Source: CAYTGM01 sp964437365 | Lineage (GTDB): Bacteria; Sumerlaeota; Sumerlaeia; SLMS01 | Direction: 5' to 3' | DNA length: 64,000 bases | Assembly: GCA_964437365.1 (NCBI GenBank) | Contig: CAYTGM010000001.1 | Span: 1 to 64,000 of the forward strand | Shown here: piece by piece, positions 24,907 to 33,965 of the stretch | How positions within the stretch are numbered: position 1 is the stretch's first letter | Layout of the letters: each line of letters begins with the position of its first letter | Notes under the pieces: model-generated | The model's database searches: none | What the model saw: only the letters and a program-made list of their open reading frames with translations | Told to the model about the DNA's origin: nothing | Program-made: the position numbers and the translations under genes

Positions 24907-27900
24907 ATGATCAGTCAAAGGCTCTTCAAACCCTTCAGTCTCGTCTCATTTCTCATGGTCACTCTGGCATCCGTCAGGCCCGCCCACTCAGAAGTGATTC
25001 TCCAATACTTTGAAAGTCGGTGGGAGACCATCGAGCGACGCACCCCGGACATCTTCATGGCGGGCTACGACCAGATCTGGGTTCCACCTCCCGGGCTCGC
25101 TGACAGCGGAGGCTTCTCTGTTGGCTATGATGTCTACGACCGGTTTAACCTGGGACGTCCCTTTAACCAGACCCTCTACGGGACAGAACAAGGTTTCGAT
25201 CAGCTTTCCTCCGAGCTCGACCGGGCAGGCGTTGGACTTGTTATCGATAGTATTCTGAACCACAATGGTTTCAGGGATGCCTCAACCTTTGAGTTCGAGG
25301 CTAATGGAGGCTATCCAGGATTCGTAACAACACTCCCGGAGGATATAGACGGAGACTTTCATGGAGTCTTTGAAGGGGGAGATCTGAATGGCCGTCTGGC
25401 AGGGCTCATCGATATCGCCCAGGAAAAAAATCACCAGTTCATTCGTCATCCTGTCAATCCGGGCGATCCACAGAACATTCCTAACGAAACGCCGCGGGAA
25501 TCTAACCGTGCCTTTTACCCGGACACAGATCCACTCAGTCCAGCGTCTTTGGGAGATACTTCAGGAGACAGGAAATCACCCTCGGGGTTTAATCTCGATA
25601 ACCCTCTAGCCGGCGATCCCTATCCCGAGAATGCTAAGGACCTTCTATACAGATATATCAAGTATATGGTAGAGGTAAAGGGAGTCGACGGCTACCGTCT
25701 TGACGCGACAAAGCACATTCCTACGTTCTTTTTTGCTAATAATAACTTCATCGACTATGATGATTCGCTTCTTAATATCGGTAGAAATCAGATCGATGGT
25801 TCTCCGTTTACCCCCTTTAGTTTTGGAGAAAACTTCACAGGGGACTTCGGTGCTCTGGCCGCCTATGTCCGTAAAGACGGCTATGGAAACAGAGACACGC
25901 TGGACTTTCCTCTCTACTTTGCCATGGACAGTGTGTTTGGCGGGGGAGGATTCGGTGATATGCGCAACCTCGAGTTTGCTTCCTTTGATGGCAACGATGG
26001 GAATGCCAATGATGGCACGCTTGGGGTCATGTTTGCTGACAACCACGATGTCACTGGAGCAGGTGCTTTCTCTGGTCTGGGGAATGTCGCCCACGCTCAT
26101 GTCCTGACGCGTACCGGATTTCCTTCCATTTACTACAATGCGAAGGAGTTTGGCGATAATAGAGATTTCCCCAAAGATGGGCGAGGGGATGCACTGGGTA
26201 ACTTCGGGCCAACCCTTGTTAATCTGATGAATGTTAATAAGGAGTATATACGAGGAGCTCACAGTACCCGCTGGATTGATGATAATGTTTATATCTACGA
26301 ACGATTCAGCAACGCGATTGTTGGTCTTAATGATCGCGGCGATGGAGGTTTTGATGAGCGAACAATCAATACAGGATTTGCCGAAGGGACGGTGCTCGTT
26401 GAAGTTACAGGGAACGCGACAAATATAGCCGTTGATCCTTTTGATGATATTTTCGACCAGGTGACTGTTGGCCCTAACGGTGTCACAACGATTCGTGTTC
26501 CACGCAACGGAAGCAGCAACGGCGGTGACAGTCACGGTCTAGGCTATGTTGTTTATGGTCCACCGGCACCTCCCTCTATATTAACAATCGAGAATACAGA
26601 TTTCGTGATCGGCCCCGATCCCGATGATGGGCGCAGACAGGCGGTACGGCGTCTGACCCCACTGCAGGTTGTCAGTGAAGACACGATTGAAGTTTTTCTT
26701 TATGTGGACGCCTCAGAACTCACGCCCAGTGATAACGCTCTCGTGAAGGTAAACTTCGGAGAACTTGATATAGATGGTGACAATAGCCGTAATGCAAACG
26801 GTCTCTTTGCAGGGTTTGAAAATTTTCCCGCCAGCCAGCAACGTGGTTCAATCACTGAAGATCAGCCAACGACTTACACAGCCTCTATCGACGCCACAGT
26901 GCTTAAAGAAGGATACACATATATTGAAACCGTGGCATTTCTCAGTCGATCACAGGGTACAGAGCCAGTCTTTGATCTGCAGAAGAAGGTTGTCTATCTG
27001 GACAGACTTCCACCCGAACAGGAACTTCTGTTTCCAACACAGACAGGTGACCAGGATATAACCAGCGAAACCTATGAGATTGTAATGGGAGTCGATCATA
27101 CGGTCAATGCACTGCATGTGATTGAGAACTTTAACCCTGCTCTTACCGATGAACAGATTAAGGATCTGGCCAACGGTGGAAATCTGGCCAGAAAGCATGA
27201 CCGGCTCGAGTGGCGTTATGTCCTTGATGGTCTCGTGCCCGGCGACATTGAGTTCGCCACGGTCGCCTTTGAAGAAACAGGGAATTATTCCGTTGTTCGT
27301 CACAATAATATTAATGTAGATATACCTTTTCCTCAGATTCTTCTTGGCGTAGACAGTAACCCCGACGGTGGTGCAGCAAACTTTGAGGGGGTTCCAGGTT
27401 CCATAAACTCAGCCGCCTATCCCAACGACTTTGTTGTTCGAGTGAAGACTCAGGATATCGATGGTCAGGGAACCAATATCAGCTTTCCCAACGACTTTAA
27501 AGTCAGTCTTCAGATTGATGACAAAACGCCGATCGTTGCTGTTCCTTTCGATGGTGGGCTACTCCCTCCCGTTGGAAGGCTTGTACAGAACGACCAGGCC
27601 TTTGGGGATGAGTTTGATGAGTTTCGATTTGTCTGGCGAGGGTACGGAACCGGTTCTCATACATTTACAGCAAAGGTGGAACTGACGAATATACAGGAGA
27701 CGCCTAATACTACCATCGCTAATACTTTTGTCGAGCTCGACACTCCTGGACCATCCGTTGAAATCACTTACCCGGCTCCGCCGGGAACCAATGTGGACAA
27801 CCCAACAAGCCTGACTGTTGAAGGCCTCTTTAATGACAATCTTGCCGCTCATGCACAGGTTTTCATGGAGCGGAATAATGAACAGGTGCTTCTTGGAACA

Positions 27901-29421
27901 GTCGTGAACCCCTCTCCCGGAACCTTTTCTGAAGGGAAAGATGTGGATAGCTATGCGTTTAGAGATGTGATCGACCCCAACGCCCTGTCTATTTTCGCAG
28001 GTACGTTTCCTGTCCGGGTTGTTGCCTCAACGGGACCCAATGGAACAGGAATTGTCACAGAGGCATCTTCTCAATTCAACATCACGGGCGTCCCGATGCT
28101 TCCTCCTCCGACGCGTTTCGCTATCGATGGAAATGCAAATGATACGCTCACGATGGAGCCGATTGCTGTGTCTGCCGCTAACGCACAGTTTACGCGGGGG
28201 ACGGTTCCCGCAGATTTCGGGGCGGATGGAACGTTGACAGAAATGCGAGCAAGGCTTGTTGGTAACACTCTCTATACACTTCTTCGAGGAGAGTTCTTTG
28301 GAGAAGCCAATGACAATGCAGCGAACGCCACCTTTCTCTACATGGATATCAACCCTGGGAGTGCAGAGGGCGCCATCAATATAAGAAATGATCTGAACGA
28401 CTTCTCTGACGGACTTCGAAGCGATATCAGCAATGCCGCGTTCGAAATTGGCGGTGGACTTGTCTTCGAAGGGACTGCCTTCGATGCTGTTATAGGAATG
28501 ACCGATCCTTCGACTGGATTCGGTTATACACTCGGTACAGACGGACTTGGTGGCTCTTTTTCCGAGTTTGAGTTCTCGCCGAATATTGCAGTGGCTTTTT
28601 CAACAGGACTAAGCGGTATAGATCCTAATCCTGCATCAGGCGTGACGATCATTGGGAATGATGCGATTGAAATTGCGATCCCCCTTAACTCCCTGGGAAG
28701 TCCAGAGATCAGCCAGATCCGTTTTGCTGCGGGAACAGCAAGCGATGCGGGATATGCAAGTCCGAATACTCTACCAGAGAACAGCAGTGATGAGTTCGGT
28801 CCAGACCCCAACCTGCAATTCTTTCAGGATACGGCCTTTTTTGATATTCTTCCAGGGTTGCTCATTAATGAAATCTTCCTCGGCGATGACGACTTTATAG
28901 AGATATATAATCTGACGAATACCCTGCGATCTCTTGATGGTTATTCCCTTCTTATCTATGATTCGGATGACCTTGTGGTTTCCTATACATTTCCACCGGG
29001 AACGATGATCGGCGCTGAGGAGTACTTTCTCATCTCTGATGAAGGAAAGGCAAACCCTCCCGGAAGCAGTTCAATCGGCGCAGATCTTATTCTTGGGTTT
29101 AATCTTCCCTGGGATCCGAGTCGTGGCGGCGCTCTGTCACTGGTCGATCAGTACGGTGTTTCTTCGGACTACGTTGCATGGCTGGATTTCGAAGGGAATG
29201 AGAGCACGGAGGCAGGTGTGGTTCCCTATGGAGAAACATTCCCTGGGACATTGAACGCCTCTTCCAGTTTTCAAAGCCTGGGTCGTGATGCGTTAAGTTC
29301 TGACTCAGACAGCACTGCGGACTGGGATAATACGGGGGGAGCCGATGCCTTCTCTCCAACCCCTGGAGCAGTCAACCTCTCCTCATTCCAGTCAGATCAG
29401 GAGGCGTGGTTCATCTTTTGA
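24907..29421 (+). CDS. Large secreted alpha-amylase-family (GH13) protein with C-terminal lamin-tail domain
   Basis: 1504 residues with a signal peptide (~1-28). The GH13 barrel (~30-560) has all four conserved regions: region I DSILNHNG from Asp114, region II GYRLDATKH with nucleophile Asp266, region III FGENF with acid/base Glu308, and region IV FADNHD with Asp381. It should hydrolyse alpha-glucans outside the cell. Residues ~565-1060 are unassigned and beta-rich, possibly several Ig-like modules. Residues ~1065-1310 resemble a CBM9/DOMON-like sugar-binding fold (IDGNANDT, TLYTLLRGEFFG, FLYMDINPG); this is tentative. Residues ~1317-1490 form a lamin-tail domain (LLINEIFLGDDDFIEIYN to ADAFSPTPGAVN). 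No sorting signal follows. The ATG is chosen on the signal peptide; the frame is open further upstream. Confidence 0.88.
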   Translation: MISQRLFKPFSLVSFLMVTLASVRPAHSEVILQYFESRWETIERRTPDIFMAGYDQIWVPPPGLADSGGFSVGYDVYDRFNLGRPFNQTLYGTEQGFDQLSSELDRAGVGLVIDSILNHNGFRDASTFEFEANGGYPGFVTTLPEDIDGDFHGVFEGGDLNGRLAGLIDIAQEKNHQFIRHPVNPGDPQNIPNETPRESNRAFYPDTDPLSPASLGDTSGDRKSPSGFNLDNPLAGDPYPENAKDLLYRYIKYMVEVKGVDGYRLDATKHIPTFFFANNNFIDYDDSLLNIGRNQIDGSPFTPFSFGENFTGDFGALAAYVRKDGYGNRDTLDFPLYFAMDSVFGGGGFGDMRNLEFASFDGNDGNANDGTLGVMFADNHDVTGAGAFSGLGNVAHAHVLTRTGFPSIYYNAKEFGDNRDFPKDGRGDALGNFGPTLVNLMNVNKEYIRGAHSTRWIDDNVYIYERFSNAIVGLNDRGDGGFDERTINTGFAEGTVLVEVTGNATNIAVDPFDDIFDQVTVGPNGVTTIRVPRNGSSNGGDSHGLGYVVYGPPAPPSILTIENTDFVIGPDPDDGRRQAVRRLTPLQVVSEDTIEVFLYVDASELTPSDNALVKVNFGELDIDGDNSRNANGLFAGFENFPASQQRGSITEDQPTTYTASIDATVLKEGYTYIETVAFLSRSQGTEPVFDLQKKVVYLDRLPPEQELLFPTQTGDQDITSETYEIVMGVDHTVNALHVIENFNPALTDEQIKDLANGGNLARKHDRLEWRYVLDGLVPGDIEFATVAFEETGNYSVVRHNNINVDIPFPQILLGVDSNPDGGAANFEGVPGSINSAAYPNDFVVRVKTQDIDGQGTNISFPNDFKVSLQIDDKTPIVAVPFDGGLLPPVGRLVQNDQAFGDEFDEFRFVWRGYGTGSHTFTAKVELTNIQETPNTTIANTFVELDTPGPSVEITYPAPPGTNVDNPTSLTVEGLFNDNLAAHAQVFMERNNEQVLLGTVVNPSPGTFSEGKDVDSYAFRDVIDPNALSIFAGTFPVRVVASTGPNGTGIVTEASSQFNITGVPMLPPPTRFAIDGNANDTLTMEPIAVSAANAQFTRGTVPADFGADGTLTEMRARLVGNTLYTLLRGEFFGEANDNAANATFLYMDINPGSAEGAINIRNDLNDFSDGLRSDISNAAFEIGGGLVFEGTAFDAVIGMTDPSTGFGYTLGTDGLGGSFSEFEFSPNIAVAFSTGLSGIDPNPASGVTIIGNDAIEIAIPLNSLGSPEISQIRFAAGTASDAGYASPNTLPENSSDEFGPDPNLQFFQDTAFFDILPGLLINEIFLGDDDFIEIYNLTNTLRSLDGYSLLIYDSDDLVVSYTFPPGTMIGAEEYFLISDEGKANPPGSSSIGADLILGFNLPWDPSRGGALSLVDQYGVSSDYVAWLDFEGNESTEAGVVPYGETFPGTLNASSSFQSLGRDALSSDSDSTADWDNTGGADAFSPTPGAVNLSSFQSDQEAWFIF

Positions 29422-29541
29422 TCTCTTGTGAGCAGATTTGGCGGGAATCCAAGCCTTTTACCTCGACATCGAAGGTCCTTGAGGCAGAAGTTCAGTCATC
29501 TTCATCAGTAAACACCGGTTTAACTGACGTTGCGAGGAAAC

Positions 29542-29811
29542 ATGGATCTGACTTTTTTGCATCATTCGACACTTCAAACGCTCGCCATGTGGCTTCCTGG
29601 ATGGTGGGAACTTGTCATCATTCTGGTGATGGTGCTCATCATTTTCGGTCCACGAAACCTGCCCAAGCTGATGGGACTCTTCGGTCATGGAGTTGGTCAG
29701 CTCCGCAAAGCAAGCAACGATCTGGCGGATTCTGTTCTGGAAGGAAAAGATTCGGAGCAGAAGCAGGAAAAGAAGAAAGAGGAAGTCAAGGAAGAGAAAG
29801 AGGAGCAGTGA
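29542..29811 (+). CDS. tatA: Sec-independent translocase subunit TatA/E
   Basis: 89 residues. One transmembrane helix (WWELVIILVMVLIIFG, ~residues 20-36), the hallmark FGP turn (FGPRNLPKLMGLFG), an amphipathic helix, and a Lys/Glu-rich tail. TatA forms the pore for folded twin-arginine substrates in the inner membrane. The N-terminal segment before the helix is about 18 residues, longer than the few residues usual for TatA. The ATG has GAGGAAA just upstream. TatB and TatC are not in the window. The gene is 120 bases after the amylase gene; the amylase signal peptide is not of the twin-arginine type, so the link is positional only. Confidence 0.88.
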   Translation: MDLTFLHHSTLQTLAMWLPGWWELVIILVMVLIIFGPRNLPKLMGLFGHGVGQLRKASNDLADSVLEGKDSEQKQEKKKEEVKEEKEEQ

Positions 29812-30014
29812 GGGGCTGTTCAGGACCATTCTGCCTTCAAGATTCATAGATTTTCTGACACAATGGGTTTGCAGCGATACACTCCACTCTCTCTTGACCC
29901 ACCGTCGAGTGAGGCCTAGGAGTTTCCCCCGGTTGCGCGGTTGGGTCGAACCGCCTTCCCTTTTCCTGATCATGGAAACACTTAAAAACGTAAGTAGTAA
30001 CGGAGAAAAAGAAT

Positions 30015-31412
30015 ATGGCAGCTTCATACGATGTCGTAGTAATTGGTGGCGGACCTGGTGGCTATGTTGCCGCAATTCGTGCCGCTCAGCTAAAGATGAA
30101 AACCGCAGTTGTTGAGCGCGATAAGCTCGGCGGCATCTGTTTGAACTGGGGCTGCATTCCCACGAAAGCTCTTCTCAAGAACGCTGAAATCTTCGATAAG
30201 ATCAAGAATGACTCAGGCGAGTGGGGGATCAAAGCGGATAACGTCAGCTTTGACTTTGATCGTATCATCAAGCGCAGCCGCGGAGTTGCCGATCGCATGT
30301 CTTCGGGCATCGACTTCCTCATGAAGAAGAACAAGGTTACCCCGATCGCCGGCGAAGCTAAGCTCAAGAAGGGTGGCAAAATCGAAGTCACCAAGAAAGA
30401 TGGTGGAAAAGAAACGATTTCTGCCAAACATATCATCATTGCAACGGGCGCACGTCCAAAGAGTCTGCCCGGTGTTGAGATCGACCGCGAGAGCATCATC
30501 ACCAGTAAAGAAGCCATGTCATTGAAGGAAGTCCCAAAGTCGCTCGTTGTGGTTGGTGCCGGTGCTATCGGGATGGAGTTTGCCTACTTCTACAGCGTTC
30601 TTGGAACAAAAGTGACAGTGATCGAATACCTTGATCGGGTGCTTCCCGTAGAGGATGCAGAATCAAGTAAGATCGTTGCGAAAGAGTTCAAGAAGCGCGG
30701 TGTAGAGATCATTACAGGCGCAGCCGTTGAAAAAGTCGAGAAGACTAAGAACGGTACAAAAGTTACCTATAAGAAGGGCGGCAAGTCAGAAACTGTCGAA
30801 GGCGACAAAACATTGATGGCCGTTGGCGTAACTGGAAACGTTGAAAACCTTGGTCTTGATGAAGTTGGTGTTAAGATTGAAAAGAACCATATCAAGGTTG
30901 ATGAAAATTTGAAAACAAACGTGGCCGGCGTCTATGCGATAGGTGATGTGATTGGCCCACCATGGCTGGCGCACGTTGCTTCTGCAGAAGCTATACACTG
31001 TGTGAACGCTCTCGCCGGAGAGAAATCTCACCCGATTGATTATTCAAACATTCCAGGATGTACTTACTGTCAGCCTCAGGTTGCCAGTGTTGGAATGACG
31101 GAAGATCAGGTCAAAGAAAAGAAGATCGAGTACAAAGTGGGTAAGTTTCCCTTCACGGCATCAGGTAAGGCCGTCGCTGCTGGCGAACCTGAAGGCATGG
31201 TGAAAGTGATCTTCGGTAAGAAGTATGGCGAAATTCTGGGAGCTCACATTGTTGGAAGTGAAGCGACCGAGCTGATTGCTGAGCTTGGACTTGCGAAGTC
31301 TCTGGAGGCTACCGAAGACGATCTGCACCATACAGTTCACGCTCACCCAACACTCAGTGAAGCGATCATGGAAGCCGCTGCTGCCTCTGATGATCTGGCG
31401 ATTCACATCTGA
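30015..31412 (+). CDS. lpd: Dihydrolipoyl dehydrogenase (E3)
   Basis: 465 residues. FAD-binding GGGPGGYVAA near residue 11, redox-active disulfide Cys42/Cys47 in GGICLNWGCIPTK, NAD-binding VVGAGAIGMEFAYFYS, the second FAD motif GVYAIGDVIG, and the C-terminal catalytic HAHPTLSE. E3 reoxidises dihydrolipoyl groups of pyruvate or 2-oxoglutarate dehydrogenase or the glycine cleavage system. None of those partner genes is in the window, so this is a stand-alone lpd. Codon use favours Lys/Gly-rich, highly expressed-type protein. GGAG at 30002-30005 lies 9 bases before the ATG. Confidence 0.95.
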   Translation: MAASYDVVVIGGGPGGYVAAIRAAQLKMKTAVVERDKLGGICLNWGCIPTKALLKNAEIFDKIKNDSGEWGIKADNVSFDFDRIIKRSRGVADRMSSGIDFLMKKNKVTPIAGEAKLKKGGKIEVTKKDGGKETISAKHIIIATGARPKSLPGVEIDRESIITSKEAMSLKEVPKSLVVVGAGAIGMEFAYFYSVLGTKVTVIEYLDRVLPVEDAESSKIVAKEFKKRGVEIITGAAVEKVEKTKNGTKVTYKKGGKSETVEGDKTLMAVGVTGNVENLGLDEVGVKIEKNHIKVDENLKTNVAGVYAIGDVIGPPWLAHVASAEAIHCVNALAGEKSHPIDYSNIPGCTYCQPQVASVGMTEDQVKEKKIEYKVGKFPFTASGKAVAAGEPEGMVKVIFGKKYGEILGAHIVGSEATELIAELGLAKSLEATEDDLHHTVHAHPTLSEAIMEAAAASDDLAIHI

Positions 31413-31441
31413 TTTCCACTGAGAAATAAACCTTTCATTGC

Positions 31442-31482
31442 CTCCCCGGTTGTCCTTGAGATAACTGGGGAGTCTTAATTTT
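31442..31482 (+). terminator. Terminator of lpd
   Basis: Arms CTCCCCGGTT (31442-31451) and AACTGGGGAG (31463-31472) pair over 10 bp with one wobble, then TCTTAATTTT. Confidence 0.75.
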
Positions 31483-31511
31483 AAGGAGGTACTTCAGCAA
31501 GAGTCCGGAAT

Positions 31512-32279
31512 ATGGTTCGGCTGAATAGATACGTTCAAAAGAGGGTTTGGATGAGATTACCTTATAGACAAGATAATGGAGCCCGTCAGAAGTATCACGG
31601 GCACTCTAGGCATTCACGCGGGCAAAAGATGAAGAGTCTTGTCATCGATTCTTACGAGAGCTTTATTGTCAGGGCCTATTGTAAGATCCGCTTTCAGATC
31701 ATTAACCTGAGGATGCTTCAGGAAATTGAGCAATACATGCCCCTTAAAGGTCGCATCCTTGATATTGGATGTGGGTTTGGTTTGTTCAGTCTTTACTTTG
31801 CTTTAATGAGTAAGAAGAGAAGCCTCATCTCTTTTGATCTGAGCAAAGATCGTATTTCCATGGCTCGACGGGCGGCCAGAAAACTGGGGTTATCAAAGCA
31901 GACGAACTTCTCGGCGATGAATGTCCATGACTATACATTTGAACAATCCGTCGATGCGATTATAATTCTGGATCTGCTGCATCACCTGCCTCTTGAGGAG
32001 GCGGACCGCGTCCTGACTGAGGCCTATGAAATTCTGAGCGATAACGGCGTCTTGCTGATCAAGGAAGTTGAAGGCCGACCTGCATGGAAGGCTCTGTTCA
32101 CCTGGTTGCTTGATAAGCTGATGGATTTCAACTGCCCGGTAAACTATTACTATAAAGAAGAGCTCGAGGCGATTCTCACAAAGCTTGGCTTTGAAGTGAA
32201 GATCCATGAAATGATGGATATACTTCCTTACCCGCACGTCTTCTATATCTGCAGGAAGGTCTCTGATCAGGACTTGTAG
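31512..32279 (+). CDS. Class I SAM-dependent methyltransferase
   Basis: 255 residues. SAM-binding motif I is ILDIGCGFG (82-90), followed by an acidic loop SFDLSKD, motif II-like AIIILDLLHHLP, and post-motif LLIKEVEGRPAWK. The fold is that of small-molecule or lipid methyltransferases. The N-terminal ~40 residues are basic and not family-like, so the start may instead be the ATG at 31629 (MKSLVIDSYES), giving 216 residues; AAGGAGGT at 31483 is too far from either ATG to decide. The substrate is not identifiable, and neighbours give no hint. Confidence 0.8.
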   Translation: MVRLNRYVQKRVWMRLPYRQDNGARQKYHGHSRHSRGQKMKSLVIDSYESFIVRAYCKIRFQIINLRMLQEIEQYMPLKGRILDIGCGFGLFSLYFALMSKKRSLISFDLSKDRISMARRAARKLGLSKQTNFSAMNVHDYTFEQSVDAIIILDLLHHLPLEEADRVLTEAYEILSDNGVLLIKEVEGRPAWKALFTWLLDKLMDFNCPVNYYYKEELEAILTKLGFEVKIHEMMDILPYPHVFYICRKVSDQDL

Positions 32280-32438
32280 AGGCACTTGAGTGTCTGTCAG
32301 TCCGATACAGGCTGGCTGCGAGCACTCCCTTCAGCATCTCGAAAGCCTTGGAAAAGCACCACTATTCCTATGTTTTCAGAATACTGAATGGTCCACTCTC
32401 GCTCACCATCTATTCGGAAATTAATTCTGGCAACCATT

Positions 32439-32732
32439 CTAAGACTTAAGACTCATTGCATCGGAAATCAGGCAGACTCCACCGAACTTTCGCAGAATAG
32501 GCCTGACTACTTCCGTGATTCTTTCCACTTCCTCTTCCTCGCACATAATCAGGACATAGACGTTTGTAAAGACATCCGTTAGTTCATCGGCTTCCCGCTT
32601 GCCTCGGTCTCCGAAACCTTCAACACGCTTGATCATCGTGTAGCCGCTGACACCAGCCTTCTGGAGCTTCGAGAGAAGGCTGTCTTTCTCAACTGATACA
32701 GTAACGATCTCGATGCGTTTAACAGGTTTCAT
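32439..32732 (-). CDS. sbtB: SbtB-like PII-family regulator
   Basis: 97 residues with the PII ferredoxin-like fold: MKPVKRIEIVTV start, a T-loop region around GFGDRGKREADELTD, and VLIMCEEEEVERITEVVRPIL. It lies 6 bases after sbtA on the same strand. In cyanobacteria SbtB binds adenine nucleotides (AMP, cAMP, c-di-AMP) and controls SbtA. The C-terminal redox loop CGPxGC seen in some cyanobacterial SbtB proteins is absent here; the end is FGGVCLISDAMSLKS. Identification rests on both the sequence and the pairing with sbtA. Confidence 0.85.
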   Translation of the reverse strand: MKPVKRIEIVTVSVEKDSLLSKLQKAGVSGYTMIKRVEGFGDRGKREADELTDVFTNVYVLIMCEEEEVERITEVVRPILRKFGGVCLISDAMSLKS

Positions 32733-32738
32733 TTTACT

Positions 32739-33716
32739 TTAGCCCCAGATCCATTGAATGACCCCATAATAGAGTGGTATTCCTATGACGATATTGAATG
32801 GGAACGTCAAGCCCAGTGCCATAGTGACATAATAGCTCGGGTCGGCTTTAGGGACAGCGAGCCTCATCGCAGCAGGAACGGCGATATACGAAGCACTGGC
32901 ACCGAGAAGCGTCAGCATGAAGACATCTCCGACGCCAAGCTTCAGCGCGTATCCAATAAGAATCGAGAACGCTGCGTTCACCAGAGGAATCAGAACAGAG
33001 AAGCCAAGAATAAATCCACCGGCTTTTTTGATGACTCCGATACGCCGTGTAGCGACGATTCCCATATCCAGAAGAAAGAGGCAAAGAACACCTTTGAACA
33101 GATCGCCAGCAAGCGGTTCTACAGTCTTCCACCCTTCGTCACCGGTTATGATTCCGATGACAAGACTTCCTGTCAGAAGAAAAACAGATCCGTTGAAAAA
33201 CGAATCACGCAGGAGCTCGCCCCAGTCTGTACCGTTCTCCTGATCATCATCCGTCTTACTGTTCAGCTTCTTCAGAAGAACGCCGATGATAATAGCCGGG
33301 CTCTCCATCAGCGCCATGGCAGCAATCATATAACCGCCATAGCTGACTTCATTCGCATTAAGGAACGAAGCACCGGTAATGAATGTGACAGCACTAATGG
33401 AACCATAAGTGGCGGCGATGGCTGCTGCATTTGAAACGCTGAGCTTCATTCTCAGAATGAAGAAAGTATAAACAGGAACGATAACCGACAGGAGAATAGC
33501 GCTCCCCAGAGTCAGAAAGACTTTCATGTCTATACCGCTGTGGGATAGCTCGACGCCTCCTTTGAACCCGATCGCAAAGAGAAGGTAGAGAGACAGGATT
33601 TTTGGAAACGGCTGAGGTATTTCCAGATCCGACTTTAAAAGTACAGCCAGCATGCCCAGAGCGAAGAAGAGAATGGGCGGTGTCAGGAGGTTCTGTAATA
33701 TAAATTCGAGGCTCAT
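32739..33716 (-). CDS. sbtA: SbtA-type sodium-dependent bicarbonate transporter
   Basis: 325 residues with ~10 hydrophobic helices. Recognisable segments are PPILFFALGMLA, LLFAIGFKGGVEL, AATYGSISAVTF, GASASYIAVPAAMRL and LTFPFNIVIGIPLYYG. The two inverted halves are joined by a hydrophilic cytoplasmic stretch (KKLNSKTDDDQENGTD) where SbtB is expected to act. SbtA imports bicarbonate with sodium. AAGGTGG precedes the ATG. Nothing else in the window suggests autotrophy, so the bicarbonate probably serves carboxylation reactions or pH control (inference). Confidence 0.88.
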   Translation of the reverse strand: MSLEFILQNLLTPPILFFALGMLAVLLKSDLEIPQPFPKILSLYLLFAIGFKGGVELSHSGIDMKVFLTLGSAILLSVIVPVYTFFILRMKLSVSNAAAIAATYGSISAVTFITGASFLNANEVSYGGYMIAAMALMESPAIIIGVLLKKLNSKTDDDQENGTDWGELLRDSFFNGSVFLLTGSLVIGIITGDEGWKTVEPLAGDLFKGVLCLFLLDMGIVATRRIGVIKKAGGFILGFSVLIPLVNAAFSILIGYALKLGVGDVFMLTLLGASASYIAVPAAMRLAVPKADPSYYVTMALGLTFPFNIVIGIPLYYGVIQWIWG

Positions 33717-33826
33717 CGGTCACCACCTTCCTCAGACGCATGAAGAACGTCAAGTGGGTGATTTCGCAGAGCTAGCTCGGAATCTTCAAGAGGTTGTTTC
33801 CCATTGATAATCGTATTCTTTTTCAT
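33713..33826 (-). CDS. Candidate 37-residue small protein, coupled to sbtA
   Basis: A short frame beginning MKKNTIINGKQPLEDSEL and ending EEGGDR, whose TGA overlaps the sbtA ATG as ATGA. It is hydrophilic with no signal. The 4-base overlap is the classic sign of translational coupling, and TTAGG lies a few bases before the ATG. It may be a leader peptide or a small transporter-associated protein; it may also be chance. Confidence 0.35.
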   Translation of the reverse strand: MKKNTIINGKQPLEDSELALRNHPLDVLHASEEGGDR

Positions 33827-33965
33827 AGACCTAAACTATAACATATAATTTAATTTCAGGATCGAAGGGCTCAAGAAGTAGAATATCAACGGAAAATAAG
33901 AACCATACAATAGACTCTGAGTGAGTCAGACAAATTTTGAACGGCAAAAACATACAAAAACCTCG

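Noticed and set aside
25645..26535. 296-codon minus-strand frame opposite the amylase gene
   Set aside because: Lies wholly inside the GH13 catalytic domain with all conserved motifs on the other strand; its product has no signal, motif or ribosome site.
29458..30075. 205-codon minus-strand frame opposite tatA and its downstream gap
   Set aside because: Antisense of tatA, repetitive Leu/Phe-rich product from the Lys/Glu-rich tail; no start signal.
32754..33434. 226-codon plus-strand frame opposite sbtA
   Set aside because: Antisense of a conserved transporter gene; the product is highly polar and unlike any protein I know.
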